Below, in pieces: positions 15,681-25,922 of a stretch of DNA of 64,000 nt (position 1 is its first letter; each line of letters opens with the position of its first letter). A program made the position numbers and the translations under genes. The DNA comes from Bacteroides salyersiae WAL 10018 = DSM 18765 = JCM 12988 (GTDB lineage Bacteria; Bacteroidota; Bacteroidia; Bacteroidales; Bacteroidaceae): NCBI RefSeq assembly GCF_000381365.1, contig NZ_KB905468.1, forward strand, positions 186,001-250,000, given 5' to 3'. Under the pieces are notes generated by a model. It saw only the letters and a list, made by a program, of their open reading frames with translations. It searched no databases and was not told the origin of the DNA.

Positions 15681-18400
15681 TAATACCATTGTATATTGCT
15701 CTGAGTCTGACTTCTTTGTTCCCACTTCAAATCCTGCAGGATACTGGCATTGGCACTAATTTTGAAATTATAATATTTCCAACGCCCGAAAGGTGAAAGA
15801 CTGGCTGACATATTGAAGCAGTGCAAATCACGCGTGATAGTCATCGAAGTCTGAGTAACTTCTTTCGCTTGAAAATCATAACCGGTACTGAAAGACACCT
15901 GCCATCTATTCGAAAGCTTCACATTACCAGAAGCATTGAGATTATGCGTATAAGAAAAAGGATAACGCATTGAATGTACATTAATGGGCTTACTCCTGTC
16001 TTCGCTGATATTAAATGAATAGTTCACACTCAGTGACCACGGCATATTAAATACCTGATAACCGTCCGCATCGGCTTGCGCCTTTTCTACTGTTTTAGAA
16101 GTTGTTCCGGAACCACTGCCGGTATCCGCCGTATCCTCACTATCCTCCCCATTCTGATCCTTATCTTTATCCTTCTGATCTTTATCATCTTTCGGCCCGA
16201 ACCACTTTTTCCAAGTTTCATTATTAAAGGTATAATTAAAGGAAGACCCCCACCCGGAGAAGCGACCGAAGCGTCCATAAGACCACTCTGTACGATCTCC
16301 CGTAGTCACTTCTCCATTCTTATCGAACGTGTAGGCGTAAGTAGCAAAGCGAGAACTCAAGTTGAACGTATAATTCTTGGTCAGTTTCAAACGCAATCGT
16401 AAAGTTAGATCGCTCCACGGTTGCTTTTTAGCCGCCATATTATAAGAAAGAGAAGCTCCCAATTCATCAATCAAACTAATTTTAGTAAGAGAGTCTTTTC
16501 TATTCCGGTATTTCATCTCGATATTATTAGAAAGGTCGAAAGTCACCGACCCCGTCTTTTCACGTGGTGCCGTACCGAATTGCTGATTGGAATAAGGAGA
16601 GAAATAGTATATATTACCATCCTTATCTTCGTGCTCCTGCCAATATTTATCAAACGCCGGTGCCCCGCTTATACTAATCTGCGGAGTCACCACATGACGA
16701 ATCTGTATCTCTTTTTTCTTCATAAAAAGAGGTTTATACATACCGTAAAGTTTTGTACTCAACCCCAATGAGAAATTATAATTAGATACACGATTGAAAC
16801 CATAGATAGTATCCGTTGCCACCCATTGCCGTTTCTCTTCATCGTAATAATTTTCCGTTTTATTAGTATACCAACGCTCTGTATAATTAAATGTTGGAGT
16901 CAGATTGAAATACTTGAAGAGAGTAAATGTAGCACTTATTGGAATCTGATGTTGCATAGCGTTTTTCCAGTCTTTTATCAGATTCGATTTAAACAGCAGA
17001 TTATCTTTTGTCTTGATACTGTTTGTCAGACGTCCGGTATACTGAAACGAAATCTTTTCGTACCAACGCTCTGCCCCGACTGCTTTTTTTCTTTTGAAAG
17101 GAAAACGTCGGGTCAGGGTAATATTAAGATCGGGCAACGTTATTGCAACAGAAGAGTCTTTCATCGTCTGCGATATATTGGTTGTTCCCGAAAGTGTCAG
17201 ACCAATATCCGGAAAAGTACGTGAATAGCTGATACTGGACGTCTTGGTATTCTGTGTCAACAACTGCGAATTATACAGGTTACCAATATTGGTACGTTCG
17301 TAGCTACTGGTTGAAAAGTTCACACTGGCCGAAAAAGTAGCGTTCGGATTTGCCTTGGAGTCTTGCCGATGACTCCACACTATTTTAAAATCCTTAGAAA
17401 CCGAATAATCCGGCATATTCTTGTCTCCTGTTTTTGTCACCTGATAATCGGCCATCAAAGAACCGGAAAACTTGTAACGTCTGTTGTAATTCGTCTCCAA
17501 CCCAAGTCTCCACGAACCTTTCGTGAAAATATCTCCCGTCAACTTTAAATCCATCATGTCACTGATGGCGAAATAATATCCACCATCCGACAAACCGAAT
17601 CCACGGGAGGAATCATCAAGAACAGTAGGCATGATAAAACCGGAAGAATAACTGCTGGAAAATGGAAAGAAAAAGAATGGTACAGCCAATGGTAAAGGCA
17701 CGTCCTCTACTACCAGATAAGCCGGCCCTGTCACTACATTCTTTTTCGGGCGGACTTTGGCCTTTGTCAACTGGAGATAAAAGTGGGGATGATCATGATG
17801 ATCACAAGTAGTATACTTACCATTCTGCATGAAAAGTTCGTCCTCAGCCCCTTTTTTGGCATTATTACCGGTAACGTATCCTTCTCCCTGCTGGCTGACT
17901 ACATTATTGATATACCCTTTCTTACTTTTGAAATTATACCGGATCGCTTCGGTATCATAAGAAGTATCACCGTCTTTAAAAACGGGCTTTCCGGTTTCCA
18001 CTCCCAACGAATCCGTCACACCACGGGCAAATACCGTACTGCTGTCCATATTCATGGTAATGATCTGCGCACCCAATTCTATACTTTGATAATTTACCTT
18101 CCCATCCCCATAAAGATGTGCATATCCTCCTTCCTCAAAAACGATAGAGTCATTTGCCGAATAAATTACCGGTGCATCCAAAGGTTGTTTTTTGGCAGGC
18201 TTAGCAACAACTAATGAATCGGTTTTTACTGAATCTGTCCCCAAGGAGTCCGTGTTCAGAACCGTAGGAGGATTAAAATTTTCTCTTCCTCCTTCCACTC
18301 CCCTGTTTCGGCGACGCTGAGACAGTGCCTCATCAGGAAGCATCAGTAAGACAAACAGTAGTATGAATGATATTAATGTATTTGCTTTCAATGGCGCCAT
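15680..18400 (-). CDS. Putative LPS-assembly protein LptD (Bacteroidetes type)
   Basis: 906 residues. A signal peptide (about 1-28, ending ALSQ) is followed by a basic linker and an OstA/LptA-like beta-jellyroll (about 80-270: IVFEEGGYAHLYGDGKVNYQ, GYVTGNNAKKG). A long C-terminal region rich in alternating beta strands forms the barrel (about 270-906, ending NIQWY, an aromatic/Tyr outer-membrane terminus). The protein should insert LPS into the outer leaflet. An unusual acidic low-complexity insert (KDDKDQKDKDKDQNGEDSED, about 735-765) sits in a predicted loop. A TACTTTTG -7 box lies at 18434-18427. Confidence 0.8.
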   Translation of the reverse strand: MAPLKANTLISFILLFVLLMLPDEALSQRRRNRGVEGGRENFNPPTVLNTDSLGTDSVKTDSLVVAKPAKKQPLDAPVIYSANDSIVFEEGGYAHLYGDGKVNYQSIELGAQIITMNMDSSTVFARGVTDSLGVETGKPVFKDGDTSYDTEAIRYNFKSKKGYINNVVSQQGEGYVTGNNAKKGAEDELFMQNGKYTTCDHHDHPHFYLQLTKAKVRPKKNVVTGPAYLVVEDVPLPLAVPFFFFPFSSSYSSGFIMPTVLDDSSRGFGLSDGGYYFAISDMMDLKLTGDIFTKGSWRLGLETNYNRRYKFSGSLMADYQVTKTGDKNMPDYSVSKDFKIVWSHRQDSKANPNATFSASVNFSTSSYERTNIGNLYNSQLLTQNTKTSSISYSRTFPDIGLTLSGTTNISQTMKDSSVAITLPDLNITLTRRFPFKRKKAVGAERWYEKISFQYTGRLTNSIKTKDNLLFKSNLIKDWKNAMQHQIPISATFTLFKYFNLTPTFNYTERWYTNKTENYYDEEKRQWVATDTIYGFNRVSNYNFSLGLSTKLYGMYKPLFMKKKEIQIRHVVTPQISISGAPAFDKYWQEHEDKDGNIYYFSPYSNQQFGTAPREKTGSVTFDLSNNIEMKYRNRKDSLTKISLIDELGASLSYNMAAKKQPWSDLTLRLRLKLTKNYTFNLSSRFATYAYTFDKNGEVTTGDRTEWSYGRFGRFSGWGSSFNYTFNNETWKKWFGPKDDKDQKDKDKDQNGEDSEDTADTGSGSGTTSKTVEKAQADADGYQVFNMPWSLSVNYSFNISEDRSKPINVHSMRYPFSYTHNLNASGNVKLSNRWQVSFSTGYDFQAKEVTQTSMTITRDLHCFNMSASLSPFGRWKYYNFKISANASILQDLKWEQRSQTQSNIQWY

Positions 18401-18426
18401 TAACTAATAGTTTACGCTTGAAGGGG

Positions 18427-18434
18427 CAAAAGTA
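18427..18434 (-). promoter_or_regulatory. -7 box of the LptD-like gene
   Basis: Minus-strand TACTTTTG (18434-18427), 26 bp before the start codon. Confidence 0.45.
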
Positions 18435-18488
18435 CACAATCTTCACCAATTATACATCGGAATCCCCCTTTTTAATTATTTTTTAGTG

Positions 18489-19025
18489 CTATAGAAAAAG
18501 TTCGCACCAGCGATTAAAACGCGTTAAACCTTCTTCACCATATTTGGACAGGCTCTTCCGGGCAGCATCTACTGTTTTTTCTCTGTCAAGATGAGTCTTA
18601 GAATAAAATTTATCGGAAAAACAGATTACCTGTTCTTCCAAACTCACCGGCAACATTTCACGATGCGGGACAGGAAGTTGCTGATTAATGATTTCTTCCA
18701 ATGAAAGCCCAGCTCCGGTATGCCTCTCACAGACCAAAGCATGCTGTGGGAAACCTTCCTTACGCACCAGATCGGCACCCAAATAACCGTGACAAATATA
18801 AGGTTCCGTACCCAAACAATAGATGGGAGCGGCATTCGTCAGAAAAATGCCGATATCATGAAGCATGGCGGCCTCATTCAGAAAGGTCTCATCCAGTTTC
18901 AGTTCCGGATGCCGGGCGGCAATCCATAAAGCTTTATCGGCTACCGACCGGCTATGTACTAACAGAATATGTTTCAATTCGTTATCCTGCGGATAATATT
19001 TATCAATTAAATCGAGTGGATTCAT
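18489..19025 (-). CDS. HD-domain phosphohydrolase
   Basis: 178 residues, cytosolic. The metal-binding HD motif is NEAAMLHDIGIFLTNA, with upstream LLVHSRSVADKAL and downstream CHGYLGADLV and CERHTGAGL histidines completing an HD site. Bacterial members hydrolyse nucleotides or related phosphates; the substrate is unknown. It lies upstream of the LptD-like gene on the same strand (88-bp gap containing the LptD -7 box), so it is probably a separate unit. Confidence 0.75.
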   Translation of the reverse strand: MNPLDLIDKYYPQDNELKHILLVHSRSVADKALWIAARHPELKLDETFLNEAAMLHDIGIFLTNAAPIYCLGTEPYICHGYLGADLVRKEGFPQHALVCERHTGAGLSLEEIINQQLPVPHREMLPVSLEEQVICFSDKFYSKTHLDREKTVDAARKSLSKYGEEGLTRFNRWCELFL

Positions 19026-19042
19026 AACTTCATCTATTATAA

Positions 19043-19074
19043 CTTGTAATAATCAATCCAAATGGATATTTTTG
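19043..19074 (+). promoter_or_regulatory. Promoter of the NamZ-like gene
   Basis: CTTG (19043-19046), 20-bp spacer, TATTTTTG (19067-19074); 25 bp before the ATG at 19100. Confidence 0.55.
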
Positions 19075-19099
19075 TGCAATATTACAAAAAAATACCGAG

Positions 19100-20263
19100 A
19101 TGCGCCGAAAAGTAATCCTCATTCTCACCTGCCTGTTGGCTGGAATTACCATAGTTTTTGCACAAGGTACTCTCAACACCGGAGCAGAACGTACCGAAGA
19201 ATACCTGCCATTACTCAAAGGAAAACGGGTAGGAATGGTCATTAACCCCACTTCCGTCATAGGTGAAGAACAGGCCTGTCTGCTCGACACCCTGTTGAGC
19301 TTAAACATAAACGTGGTGAAAGTGTTCGCTCCGGAACATGGCTTTCGGGGCGACGCCGATGCCGGAGAGACGGTAAAAGACGGAAAAGACAGCCGGACGG
19401 GTACTCCTATCGTCTCACTCTACGGAAACAATAAAAAGCCAACCGTACGCCAGTTGCAGGATGTCGACATTATTTTGTTCGACATACAGGATGTCGGAGC
19501 CCGATTCTACACTTATATCAGTACCCTGTTCTATGTGATGGAAGCTTGTGCTGAAAATGGCAAAGAAGTGATTGTACTCGATCGGCCTAACCCATGCGAT
19601 TACATAGACGGTCCTATACTGCGTCCTTCTTTCCGCAGCTTTGTAGGTATGTTGCCTATCCCCGTTCTTCACGGTTGTACGATCGGCGAACTGGCTCTGA
19701 TGATCAACGGCGAAGGATGGATCAATAAAACCTCGGAAGCTTGCCGGCTGACTGTAGTAGCCATGACGGGATGGGAACACGGACAACCTTATTCTCCACC
19801 CATCAAACCCTCTCCTAACCTACCCAACGATCAGTCAATCCGTCTGTATGCTTCCCTCTGCCCTTTCGAAGCAACTCGTATCAGTGTAGGACGAGGGACC
19901 ACATTCCCGTTTCAAGTGCTCGGAGCACCCAACAAGAAATACGGAGATTTTAGTTTCACCCCACAAGCATTGCCCGGTTTCGATAAAAACCCGATGCACA
20001 AAAACCAAACTTGTTATGGAGAAGATTTGAGAAGAGTCAACAATGTGAACGGATTCACACTGCGTTATTTTCTTCGTTTCTACTGGAAATCGGGAGAAGG
20101 AAACGGCTTTTTCGACCAGGCACGTTGGTTCGACCTGTTGATGGGAACGGATACGGTTCGCAAGGCAATTCTTGCCGGTAAAGACGAAGCAGCTATCCGT
20201 GCCGGATGGAAAGAAGAATTACAAAAATACAAAGAAATGCGAAAAAAGTACTTGTTATATTGA
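19100..20263 (+). CDS. DUF1343 protein, exo-beta-N-acetylmuramidase NamZ-like
   Basis: 387 residues with a signal peptide (about 1-22, ending FAQG). The DUF1343 body shows KRVGMVINPTSVIGEEQ, VFAPEHGFRGDADAGE, FDIQDVGARFYTYISTLFYV and IGELALMINGEGW. NamZ of Bacillus subtilis, the characterised member, removes MurNAc from the non-reducing ends of peptidoglycan fragments, and this protein probably recycles or trims murein in the periplasm. It is divergent from the HD gene. Codon use resembles the neighbours. Confidence 0.8.
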   Translation: MRRKVILILTCLLAGITIVFAQGTLNTGAERTEEYLPLLKGKRVGMVINPTSVIGEEQACLLDTLLSLNINVVKVFAPEHGFRGDADAGETVKDGKDSRTGTPIVSLYGNNKKPTVRQLQDVDIILFDIQDVGARFYTYISTLFYVMEACAENGKEVIVLDRPNPCDYIDGPILRPSFRSFVGMLPIPVLHGCTIGELALMINGEGWINKTSEACRLTVVAMTGWEHGQPYSPPIKPSPNLPNDQSIRLYASLCPFEATRISVGRGTTFPFQVLGAPNKKYGDFSFTPQALPGFDKNPMHKNQTCYGEDLRRVNNVNGFTLRYFLRFYWKSGEGNGFFDQARWFDLLMGTDTVRKAILAGKDEAAIRAGWKEELQKYKEMRKKYLLY

Positions 20264-20726
20264 CGCGAAACCGCGCATCTGATTTTAACATTGTTAATTC
20301 CGTTCCCGGCATATTATTTCTCCCGTCGCAAAACATTAATTCTTTGTCTGTAAAGAAACGTATTCTTGTCGGCAAAAGATTGTATTTAACACAGCATTAA
20401 AAACGTATTCTTGCAGACTAAGAATATCGGTTTATCCGTTTATCAAATAAACAATTAAATCTTTGATATACAACACCTAATATCTTTCGGAATAATCTTT
20501 CCGTATCAAATGTCCTTCATCGGTTCGAAGAACAACTCCTACCTGTACTTGTCAAAATAGCAATCTCAGTTGTACCTGATTATTTTCTATCATTACTAAT
20601 CCGGATGTAATATTTTACTTTCCTGTCATGCAATGTCTATCCCTCACATACAGGGTTCTTTACCCGGATTCACAAGCATGCCCCCTCCGGAACATTCATG
20701 TAAATCCGAATAAAGAAGGAATGAGG
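20264..20726. other. 463-bp gap with no recognised gene
   Basis: This lies between convergent genes. I see no good hairpin terminator, no Bacteroides promoter of note and no ORF with coding character. The ORF starting at 20628 runs antisense into the GH109-type gene and is a shadow. Confidence 0.4.
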
Positions 20727-22268
20727 CTACTTATCTTCAGCCCACTCTTCAGCACCCTTTTCTTTCAACTTCTGCGTAAAGGCTTTTGCTTTTTCCATGA
20801 TTGCAGCCTCCTCTTCCGGAGTAGCATACGCATGTTTATAACCTTTTATCTTATTCCATTCGCCACGGGTGAAATCGGGAAATGCAACAGAAGCACAACC
20901 ATTATCCATCGAAAGCTCGCCTAACTCTGCCAGACAGCACCACTCTGCCAAGTCGTACACATCCATATCCAATGGCAAACCATTTTGCAAGCAATATACC
21001 AGACGGCTATCCATAATAAAATCCATACCGCCATGTCCCCCTACTTCTTTGGCCATTTCACCATATTTTTTCAATATCGGATGCTGGTATTTTTCTACCA
21101 AAGCATTCATTTCATCCTTAGGCAAGAAACTGTGTGAACTTAAATCATCTACTTTCGGCTCCATACCGGAAGCAGTCAGTTGTTTAGCATCCAGAGCATA
21201 GCCTTCTACGGGGTATTTATTAGCAAACCCTTTCGTTCCCGTAAGTTGATACAGGCGATTATAAGGTTGCGGAGTCATCACATTGTGCTGTATTTCGATC
21301 ACCTTTCCGTTTTCTGTGCGGATAAGTGTAGTAGTATGGTCACCATTACGGAAGTTATCGCAGCCGGCTCCTGTTCTCTCTTCTACAAGTGCCTTACCTA
21401 CTACCGACTTTGTGTCCATAGCCACCAGCGTCTTCATACGATCACCACGATGAATATCCAGTGCTTGAGCTACAGGACCGAGACCATGAGTGGCATACAC
21501 GTCACCGCGATGTTTCATGTTATAGTCCAGACGCCATCCTAATTTATCGGCCTCACCGTTTTTCCAATAATGATCCCAGAAAGGTTCCAGATTATGAATA
21601 TAAGCACCTTGCGCACGAATTACCTCTCCGAATACTCCCTGTTGAGCCATATTCAACGTATTCATTTCGAACCAGTCATAACAGCAGTTTTCCAGAATCA
21701 TACAATGCTTGCGCGTTTTTTCCGATAAATCGATCAATGCCCAGCACTCTTCCAGGCTCATAGCCGAAGGCACTTCGATAGCCACATGTTTACCGTTTTC
21801 CATTGCACAGACGGCTACAGGAAAATGATGCAACCAATCAGTAGCAATATAAACCAAGTCAATATCGTCACGCTTGCATAATTCTTCATACCCTTTCTCA
21901 CCGGAATAGACAGCAGCTTTAGGCATGGAAGCTTTCTTCAAAAAGCGCTGGCACTTCTCGGCACGTTCCTGTTCGTAATCGCAAAGAGCCACAATCTCCA
22001 CGCCTGGAATATAAGTAAAACGTTCCACAGCACTGGGACCGCGCATTCCTAAACCGACAAAACCAACACGAACGGCCTCTATTTTAGGAGCTGTCAAACC
22101 AATCACACTGGTTTGACCGGCAGGACGTTCAGGAGTTTCCACAACGATAGTTCCTTTATCCCAACTCCATTTAGTACCCTTGTCCGAAACCTGTACGGAA
22201 GGCGATTGTACCGAACATGCGGCAAAAGCGACGCAAAAGCTCAACAATAATAACTTTAATCCTTTCAT
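20727..22268 (-). CDS. GH109-type Gfo/Idh/MocA lipoprotein (alpha-N-acetylgalactosaminidase-like)
   Basis: 513 residues. A lipoprotein signal ends FAAC (Cys18). The NAD-binding Rossmann motif VRVGFVGLGMRGPSAVERF (about 67-85) is followed by GKHVAIEVPSAMSLEECW and MILENCCYDWFEMNTLNMA, then the GH109 hallmark GDVYATHGLGPVAQALDI. GH109 enzymes use tightly bound NAD+ to cleave alpha-GalNAc, including blood-group A antigen. This is the best match, but other NAD-dependent glycosidases or oxidoreductases of the fold remain possible. Gene is monocistronic. Confidence 0.75.
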   Translation of the reverse strand: MKGLKLLLLSFCVAFAACSVQSPSVQVSDKGTKWSWDKGTIVVETPERPAGQTSVIGLTAPKIEAVRVGFVGLGMRGPSAVERFTYIPGVEIVALCDYEQERAEKCQRFLKKASMPKAAVYSGEKGYEELCKRDDIDLVYIATDWLHHFPVAVCAMENGKHVAIEVPSAMSLEECWALIDLSEKTRKHCMILENCCYDWFEMNTLNMAQQGVFGEVIRAQGAYIHNLEPFWDHYWKNGEADKLGWRLDYNMKHRGDVYATHGLGPVAQALDIHRGDRMKTLVAMDTKSVVGKALVEERTGAGCDNFRNGDHTTTLIRTENGKVIEIQHNVMTPQPYNRLYQLTGTKGFANKYPVEGYALDAKQLTASGMEPKVDDLSSHSFLPKDEMNALVEKYQHPILKKYGEMAKEVGGHGGMDFIMDSRLVYCLQNGLPLDMDVYDLAEWCCLAELGELSMDNGCASVAFPDFTRGEWNKIKGYKHAYATPEEEAAIMEKAKAFTQKLKEKGAEEWAEDK

Positions 22269-22409
22269 GATATAAAATTTATAGTTTAAAATGTAATATA
22301 AGAGACGATGTGTTTATAATATCATACAATTCGCGTAACAAGCAGGTAACAAAGAAAATAAAAAAATAACCAATATTAACAAACAACCATATATTTCCGG
22401 ATCTTTTAT

Positions 22410-23306
22410 TTACTGTTCCATCTCTTTCTTCCTCTTTTTCCACAACTGCCAGCTATTGATAATGTTTTGCCACAGCACATAACTTCCAGGACCTACGGAA
22501 GAAAGCGGATTCAGATAAGTATGTGCCATCCAGATAGCTAAAATTGTATTCTTCTGTCCCAATGCCTGCCCGCCACTGATACGATCATTGTACAAACTAC
22601 CTAAAGTTTTTCCTAAAAAGAATTGTAGACAACAAGCTACAAGTGCGGCAAATGCAATCATTATTTCTGTAAATCCATCGGCCGGATCATTTATCAGAGA
22701 AGAAAGTGTTTGCGCAGTAACAATAGCCAGTGACACAGCCCAAAGATAAAAAGCCAGTTCATGGTAATTTAATAAAGTACGGTGAACACGAGGGAGAAAC
22801 CGCCGTAACAGCCACGCAGTTAAAAACGGACAGATCAATAAAGGAAAGACTTTACTCAATATCAGCAGAAAAGAATCTAAAAAACTGATCTCTGCATGTA
22901 CCTCAATTAACGGAAATAAAACCGGAACAGCAACAGCCGCCCCTATATTGCCAATCAAAGTATAAGTTGTCAGACTTGCCGCACTTCCGCCCAATTTGGA
23001 AGTAATAACCGCAGCAGCAGTAGCCGTAGGACAGATAATACAAACCATCGCTCCTTCAGCCACAATTTTATTAAAACGAAAAAGGAGCAAATAAACAGCT
23101 ATCGCCCCGAATATTTGTATCAAGAGTAGCCATAAATGCAAAGGCTTCGGTCTCAGATCGCGGGGAGACACCTTACAAAAAGTGAGCAGCAACATCGTGA
23201 AAATAAGTGCCGGAGTCAAAAAAGAAAGTCTGATAAATAAAGGATACCCTATGCCCCCCAACAGCATGGCGATGGGCAATGTCCAATTCTTCAGAAACTT
23301 AAGCAT
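22410..23306 (-). CDS. Bile acid:sodium symporter (BASS)-like transporter
   Basis: 298 residues with about nine or ten hydrophobic segments. The crossover region ICPTATAAAVITSKLGGSAA followed by SLTTYTLIGNIGAAVAVPVL resembles the broken helices of BASS carriers, and the second repeat QALGQKNTILAIWMAHTYL also fits. Substrates of this branch are often organic anions other than bile acids. The ATG at 23306 gives MLKFLKNWTLP; an upstream in-frame ATG at 23336 is less likely. It is divergent from the amidase gene. Confidence 0.65.
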   Translation of the reverse strand: MLKFLKNWTLPIAMLLGGIGYPLFIRLSFLTPALIFTMLLLTFCKVSPRDLRPKPLHLWLLLIQIFGAIAVYLLLFRFNKIVAEGAMVCIICPTATAAAVITSKLGGSAASLTTYTLIGNIGAAVAVPVLFPLIEVHAEISFLDSFLLILSKVFPLLICPFLTAWLLRRFLPRVHRTLLNYHELAFYLWAVSLAIVTAQTLSSLINDPADGFTEIMIAFAALVACCLQFFLGKTLGSLYNDRISGGQALGQKNTILAIWMAHTYLNPLSSVGPGSYVLWQNIINSWQLWKKRKKEMEQ

Positions 23307-23427
23307 TATTATATCATTTATTATTTTGAAATGCAAAGTAACAACGAATCACGGAAATAAACGACATGAAATATGGAAAAAAACACAAAACTTAATGGCG
23401 AATAGCAAGTTTTCAGCAAAATTCCAC

Positions 23428-23435
23428 TACATTTG
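23428..23435 (+). promoter_or_regulatory. -7 box of the amidase gene
   Basis: TACATTTG, 18 bp before the ATG at 23454, implying a short leader of about 14 nt. Confidence 0.5.
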
Positions 23436-23453
23436 CAGCGTCATTGCAATAAC

Positions 23454-24671
23454 ATGAAACTTAATAGACATTACATATTATATATATTCGTCTGCCTTGT
23501 ACTGCTCTACTCTCCGCTTTGTATCGGTAGTGCATGGGCCAAAGATTTTGTTGTCGTCATTGATCCCGGTCATGGAGGACATGACCCCGGAGCTGTCGGC
23601 AAAATCTCGAAAGAAAAGAATATAAATCTGAATGTGGCATTAAAGTTAGGAAACATGATCAAAAAGAACTGCGACGATGTAAAAGTAATCTACACCCGCA
23701 GTAAGGACGTATTCATTCCATTAGACCGACGAGCTGAAATAGCCAATAGCGCAAAAGCAGACCTGTTTATCTCCATACACACCAATGCCCTTGCCAACAA
23801 CCGTGTTGCCAAAGGAGCATCCACTTGGACATTGGGTCTTGCCAAATCAGACGCTAATCTTGCCGTAGCCCAACGCGAAAACTCAGTAATCCTTTACGAG
23901 AGCGATTATAAAACCCGCTATGCCGGTTTCAACCCGAATTCTGCCGAATCATACATCATTTTTGAGTTCATGCAAGACAAGTATATGGAACAAAGTGTAC
24001 ATCTGGCTTCTCTTGTACAGAAACAATTCCGCCATACGTGCAAACGGGTGGACCGTGGCGTACACCAAGCAGGATTCCTCGTATTGAAAGCAAGTGCCAT
24101 GCCCAGCATTTTAGTGGAATTAGGATTTATATCGACTCCCGAAGAAGAACGTTACCTCAATACGGAAGCAGGAACCAGCACTTTGGCAAAAGGAATTTAT
24201 CGCGCTTTCCTTACCTATAAACGGGAGCAAGAAATACGGTTGACCGGTGCCAGTCGCACCATCATTCCGGAAGAGAGTACTGAGACCCCTGAAACAGTAA
24301 TAGCCGCCGTTCCCAAACAGGAAAACACCAAGACCAATCCGACAACAAAAGCTTCCCCACAACGCCCCATTACAGTAGAAAGTGCAACAAATGATGGAGA
24401 AATAACGTTTAAAATACAAATACTAACCTCTTCAAAGCCGTTAGCCAAAAATGACAAGCGCTTAAAGGGATTGACAGATATAGATTACTATAAAGAAGGA
24501 GGATTGTATAAATACACTTATGGTGCTTCATCAGACTATAATAAAGTATTACGATCCAAACGTACCATCACCGACAAGTTTAAAGATGCTTTTATCATTG
24601 CTTTCCGTGATGGAGAGAAAATAAATATAAACGCTGCTATTGCAGAATTCAAAAAGAAACGAAATAAATAA
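23454..24671 (+). CDS. N-acetylmuramoyl-L-alanine amidase (Amidase_3) with C-terminal SPOR-like domain
   Basis: 405 residues. A signal peptide (about 1-30, ending SAWAK) leads to an Amidase_3 domain (about 32-260): VVIDPGHGGHDPGAVG holds the first zinc histidine, SIHTNAL the second, and ILVELGFIST the catalytic glutamate. A Pro/Thr-rich linker (about 270-315) leads to a SPOR-like domain (FKIQILTSSKPLAKND to the end), which binds denuded glycan at division sites. It cleaves stem peptides from glycan during cell separation. The MCE gene follows after 9 bp, so they share a transcript. An in-frame TTG at 23433 overlaps the promoter box and is rejected. Confidence 0.9.
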   Translation: MKLNRHYILYIFVCLVLLYSPLCIGSAWAKDFVVVIDPGHGGHDPGAVGKISKEKNINLNVALKLGNMIKKNCDDVKVIYTRSKDVFIPLDRRAEIANSAKADLFISIHTNALANNRVAKGASTWTLGLAKSDANLAVAQRENSVILYESDYKTRYAGFNPNSAESYIIFEFMQDKYMEQSVHLASLVQKQFRHTCKRVDRGVHQAGFLVLKASAMPSILVELGFISTPEEERYLNTEAGTSTLAKGIYRAFLTYKREQEIRLTGASRTIIPEESTETPETVIAAVPKQENTKTNPTTKASPQRPITVESATNDGEITFKIQILTSSKPLAKNDKRLKGLTDIDYYKEGGLYKYTYGASSDYNKVLRSKRTITDKFKDAFIIAFRDGEKININAAIAEFKKKRNK

Positions 24672-24680
24672 AGTACTGAA

Positions 24681-25574
24681 ATGAAATACATTACAAAAGA
24701 AGTAAGAATAGGTATTGCAGGAATTATTGCTTTGTGCGTACTTGTTTACGGCATCAATTATTTGAAGGGAATAAACATGTTTAAACCTTCAAGCTATTTC
24801 TATGTAAAATTCAAGAATGTGAACGGACTGGCTAAATCGAGTCCTGTTTTTGCAGATGGAGTACGTGTAGGTATCGTGCGGGATATTTATTACGATTACA
24901 ATCAAGCCGAAAATGTAGTCGTAGAAGTAGAACTGGATACGGAGCTCCGTATCCCCAAAGGAAGTTCTGCAGAGTTGACATCCGAACTGATGGGAGGGGT
25001 AAGAATGGACATTCTACTGGCTAATAATCCTCGCGAAAAATATGCTATAGGAGATACAATACCCGGAAAATTAAATAATGGCATGATGGAAAGTGTGGCA
25101 GCTCTCATGCCGCAAATAGAGCAAATGCTCCCAAAACTCGATTCCATAATGACTTCATTAAATACAATACTGGGAGATCAAAGCATTCCTGCTACTTTAC
25201 ATTCCGTAGAGAAAATGGCTGCTAATCTTGAAGTGACCAGTGGACAACTGAAAGTATTGATGGGAAGAGACATTCCACAGCTAACCGGTAAGTTGAACAC
25301 ATTGGGAGATAACTTCATAAGCATTAGCGACAATTTGAAAAAAATAGATTATGCCAACACTTTTAATGAGATAGAACAGACCTTGGCTAATGTAAAAATC
25401 GTTACAGAAAAATTAAACAGTAAAGACAACACCGTAGGATTACTCTTAAATGATCCGCAATTATATAACAATTTAAACGCAACTACTGCCAATGCAGCAA
25501 GTTTGCTTGAAGATTTGAAAGAACATCCCAAACGCTATGTACACTTCTCTTTATTCGGGAAAAAAGAGAAGTAG
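24681..25574 (+). CDS. MlaD/MCE-family lipid-transport protein
   Basis: 297 residues. One N-terminal membrane anchor (residues 9-28) precedes a single MCE domain (about 38-120: FYVKFKNVNGLAKSSPVFADGVRVGIV) and a long helical tail (about 130-260) with repeated hydrophobic positions. MlaD forms hexamers on the inner membrane that carry phospholipids across the periplasm. No MlaE or MlaF is adjacent. It is co-transcribed with the amidase and ended by the hairpin at 25751. Confidence 0.88.
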   Translation: MKYITKEVRIGIAGIIALCVLVYGINYLKGINMFKPSSYFYVKFKNVNGLAKSSPVFADGVRVGIVRDIYYDYNQAENVVVEVELDTELRIPKGSSAELTSELMGGVRMDILLANNPREKYAIGDTIPGKLNNGMMESVAALMPQIEQMLPKLDSIMTSLNTILGDQSIPATLHSVEKMAANLEVTSGQLKVLMGRDIPQLTGKLNTLGDNFISISDNLKKIDYANTFNEIEQTLANVKIVTEKLNSKDNTVGLLLNDPQLYNNLNATTANAASLLEDLKEHPKRYVHFSLFGKKEK

Positions 25575-25750
25575 TTTTCTGTATTATATAGATTTCATCT
25601 AAATAACAGAACTTAAAAACAGAAAACTGAAAAGTCTCGTAAAGTGCATATACAGACCAAAAGAAATAAAACAGAGAGGCATTTGCCTAAATAAAAACAG
25701 AGCATCAAAATTAAATTAAAACATTAGTAAACAGAGCATTATAAAAAAAC

Positions 25751-25780
25751 AATAGCCTCTTTCAAGGGGCTATTTTATTG
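25751..25780 (+). terminator. Terminator downstream of the amidase-MCE operon
   Basis: AATAGCCT/GGGCTATT arms (25751-25758, 25767-25774) with a U-rich tail. It lies 177 bp after the stop, with an A-rich stretch between. Confidence 0.6.
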
Positions 25781-25845
25781 GGTTATCATAAGTAGCTGAA
25801 AGTAAAGGTATTATTCTTCCAACGAGAAATACAAGAAAAAACAGA

Positions 25846-25877
25846 TTTGTTTTTCTCAAATAAGATTCCCAATTTTG
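25846..25877 (+). promoter_or_regulatory. Probable dnaA promoter
   Basis: TTTG (25846-25849), 20-bp spacer and CAATTTTG (25870-25877, one mismatch to TAnnTTTG), 45 bp before dnaA. The 348-bp gap holds no exact TTATNCACA box, so there is no sign of oriC here. Confidence 0.5.
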
Positions 25878-25922
25878 CAACCGTAGAAGTTTTGCTTAAT
25901 TAATAAATGTATTGTAGCCGTT

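Noticed and set aside
25575..25922. oriC next to dnaA
   Set aside because: No exact TTATNCACA boxes were found in the gap on either side, and neighbouring genes are not replication genes.
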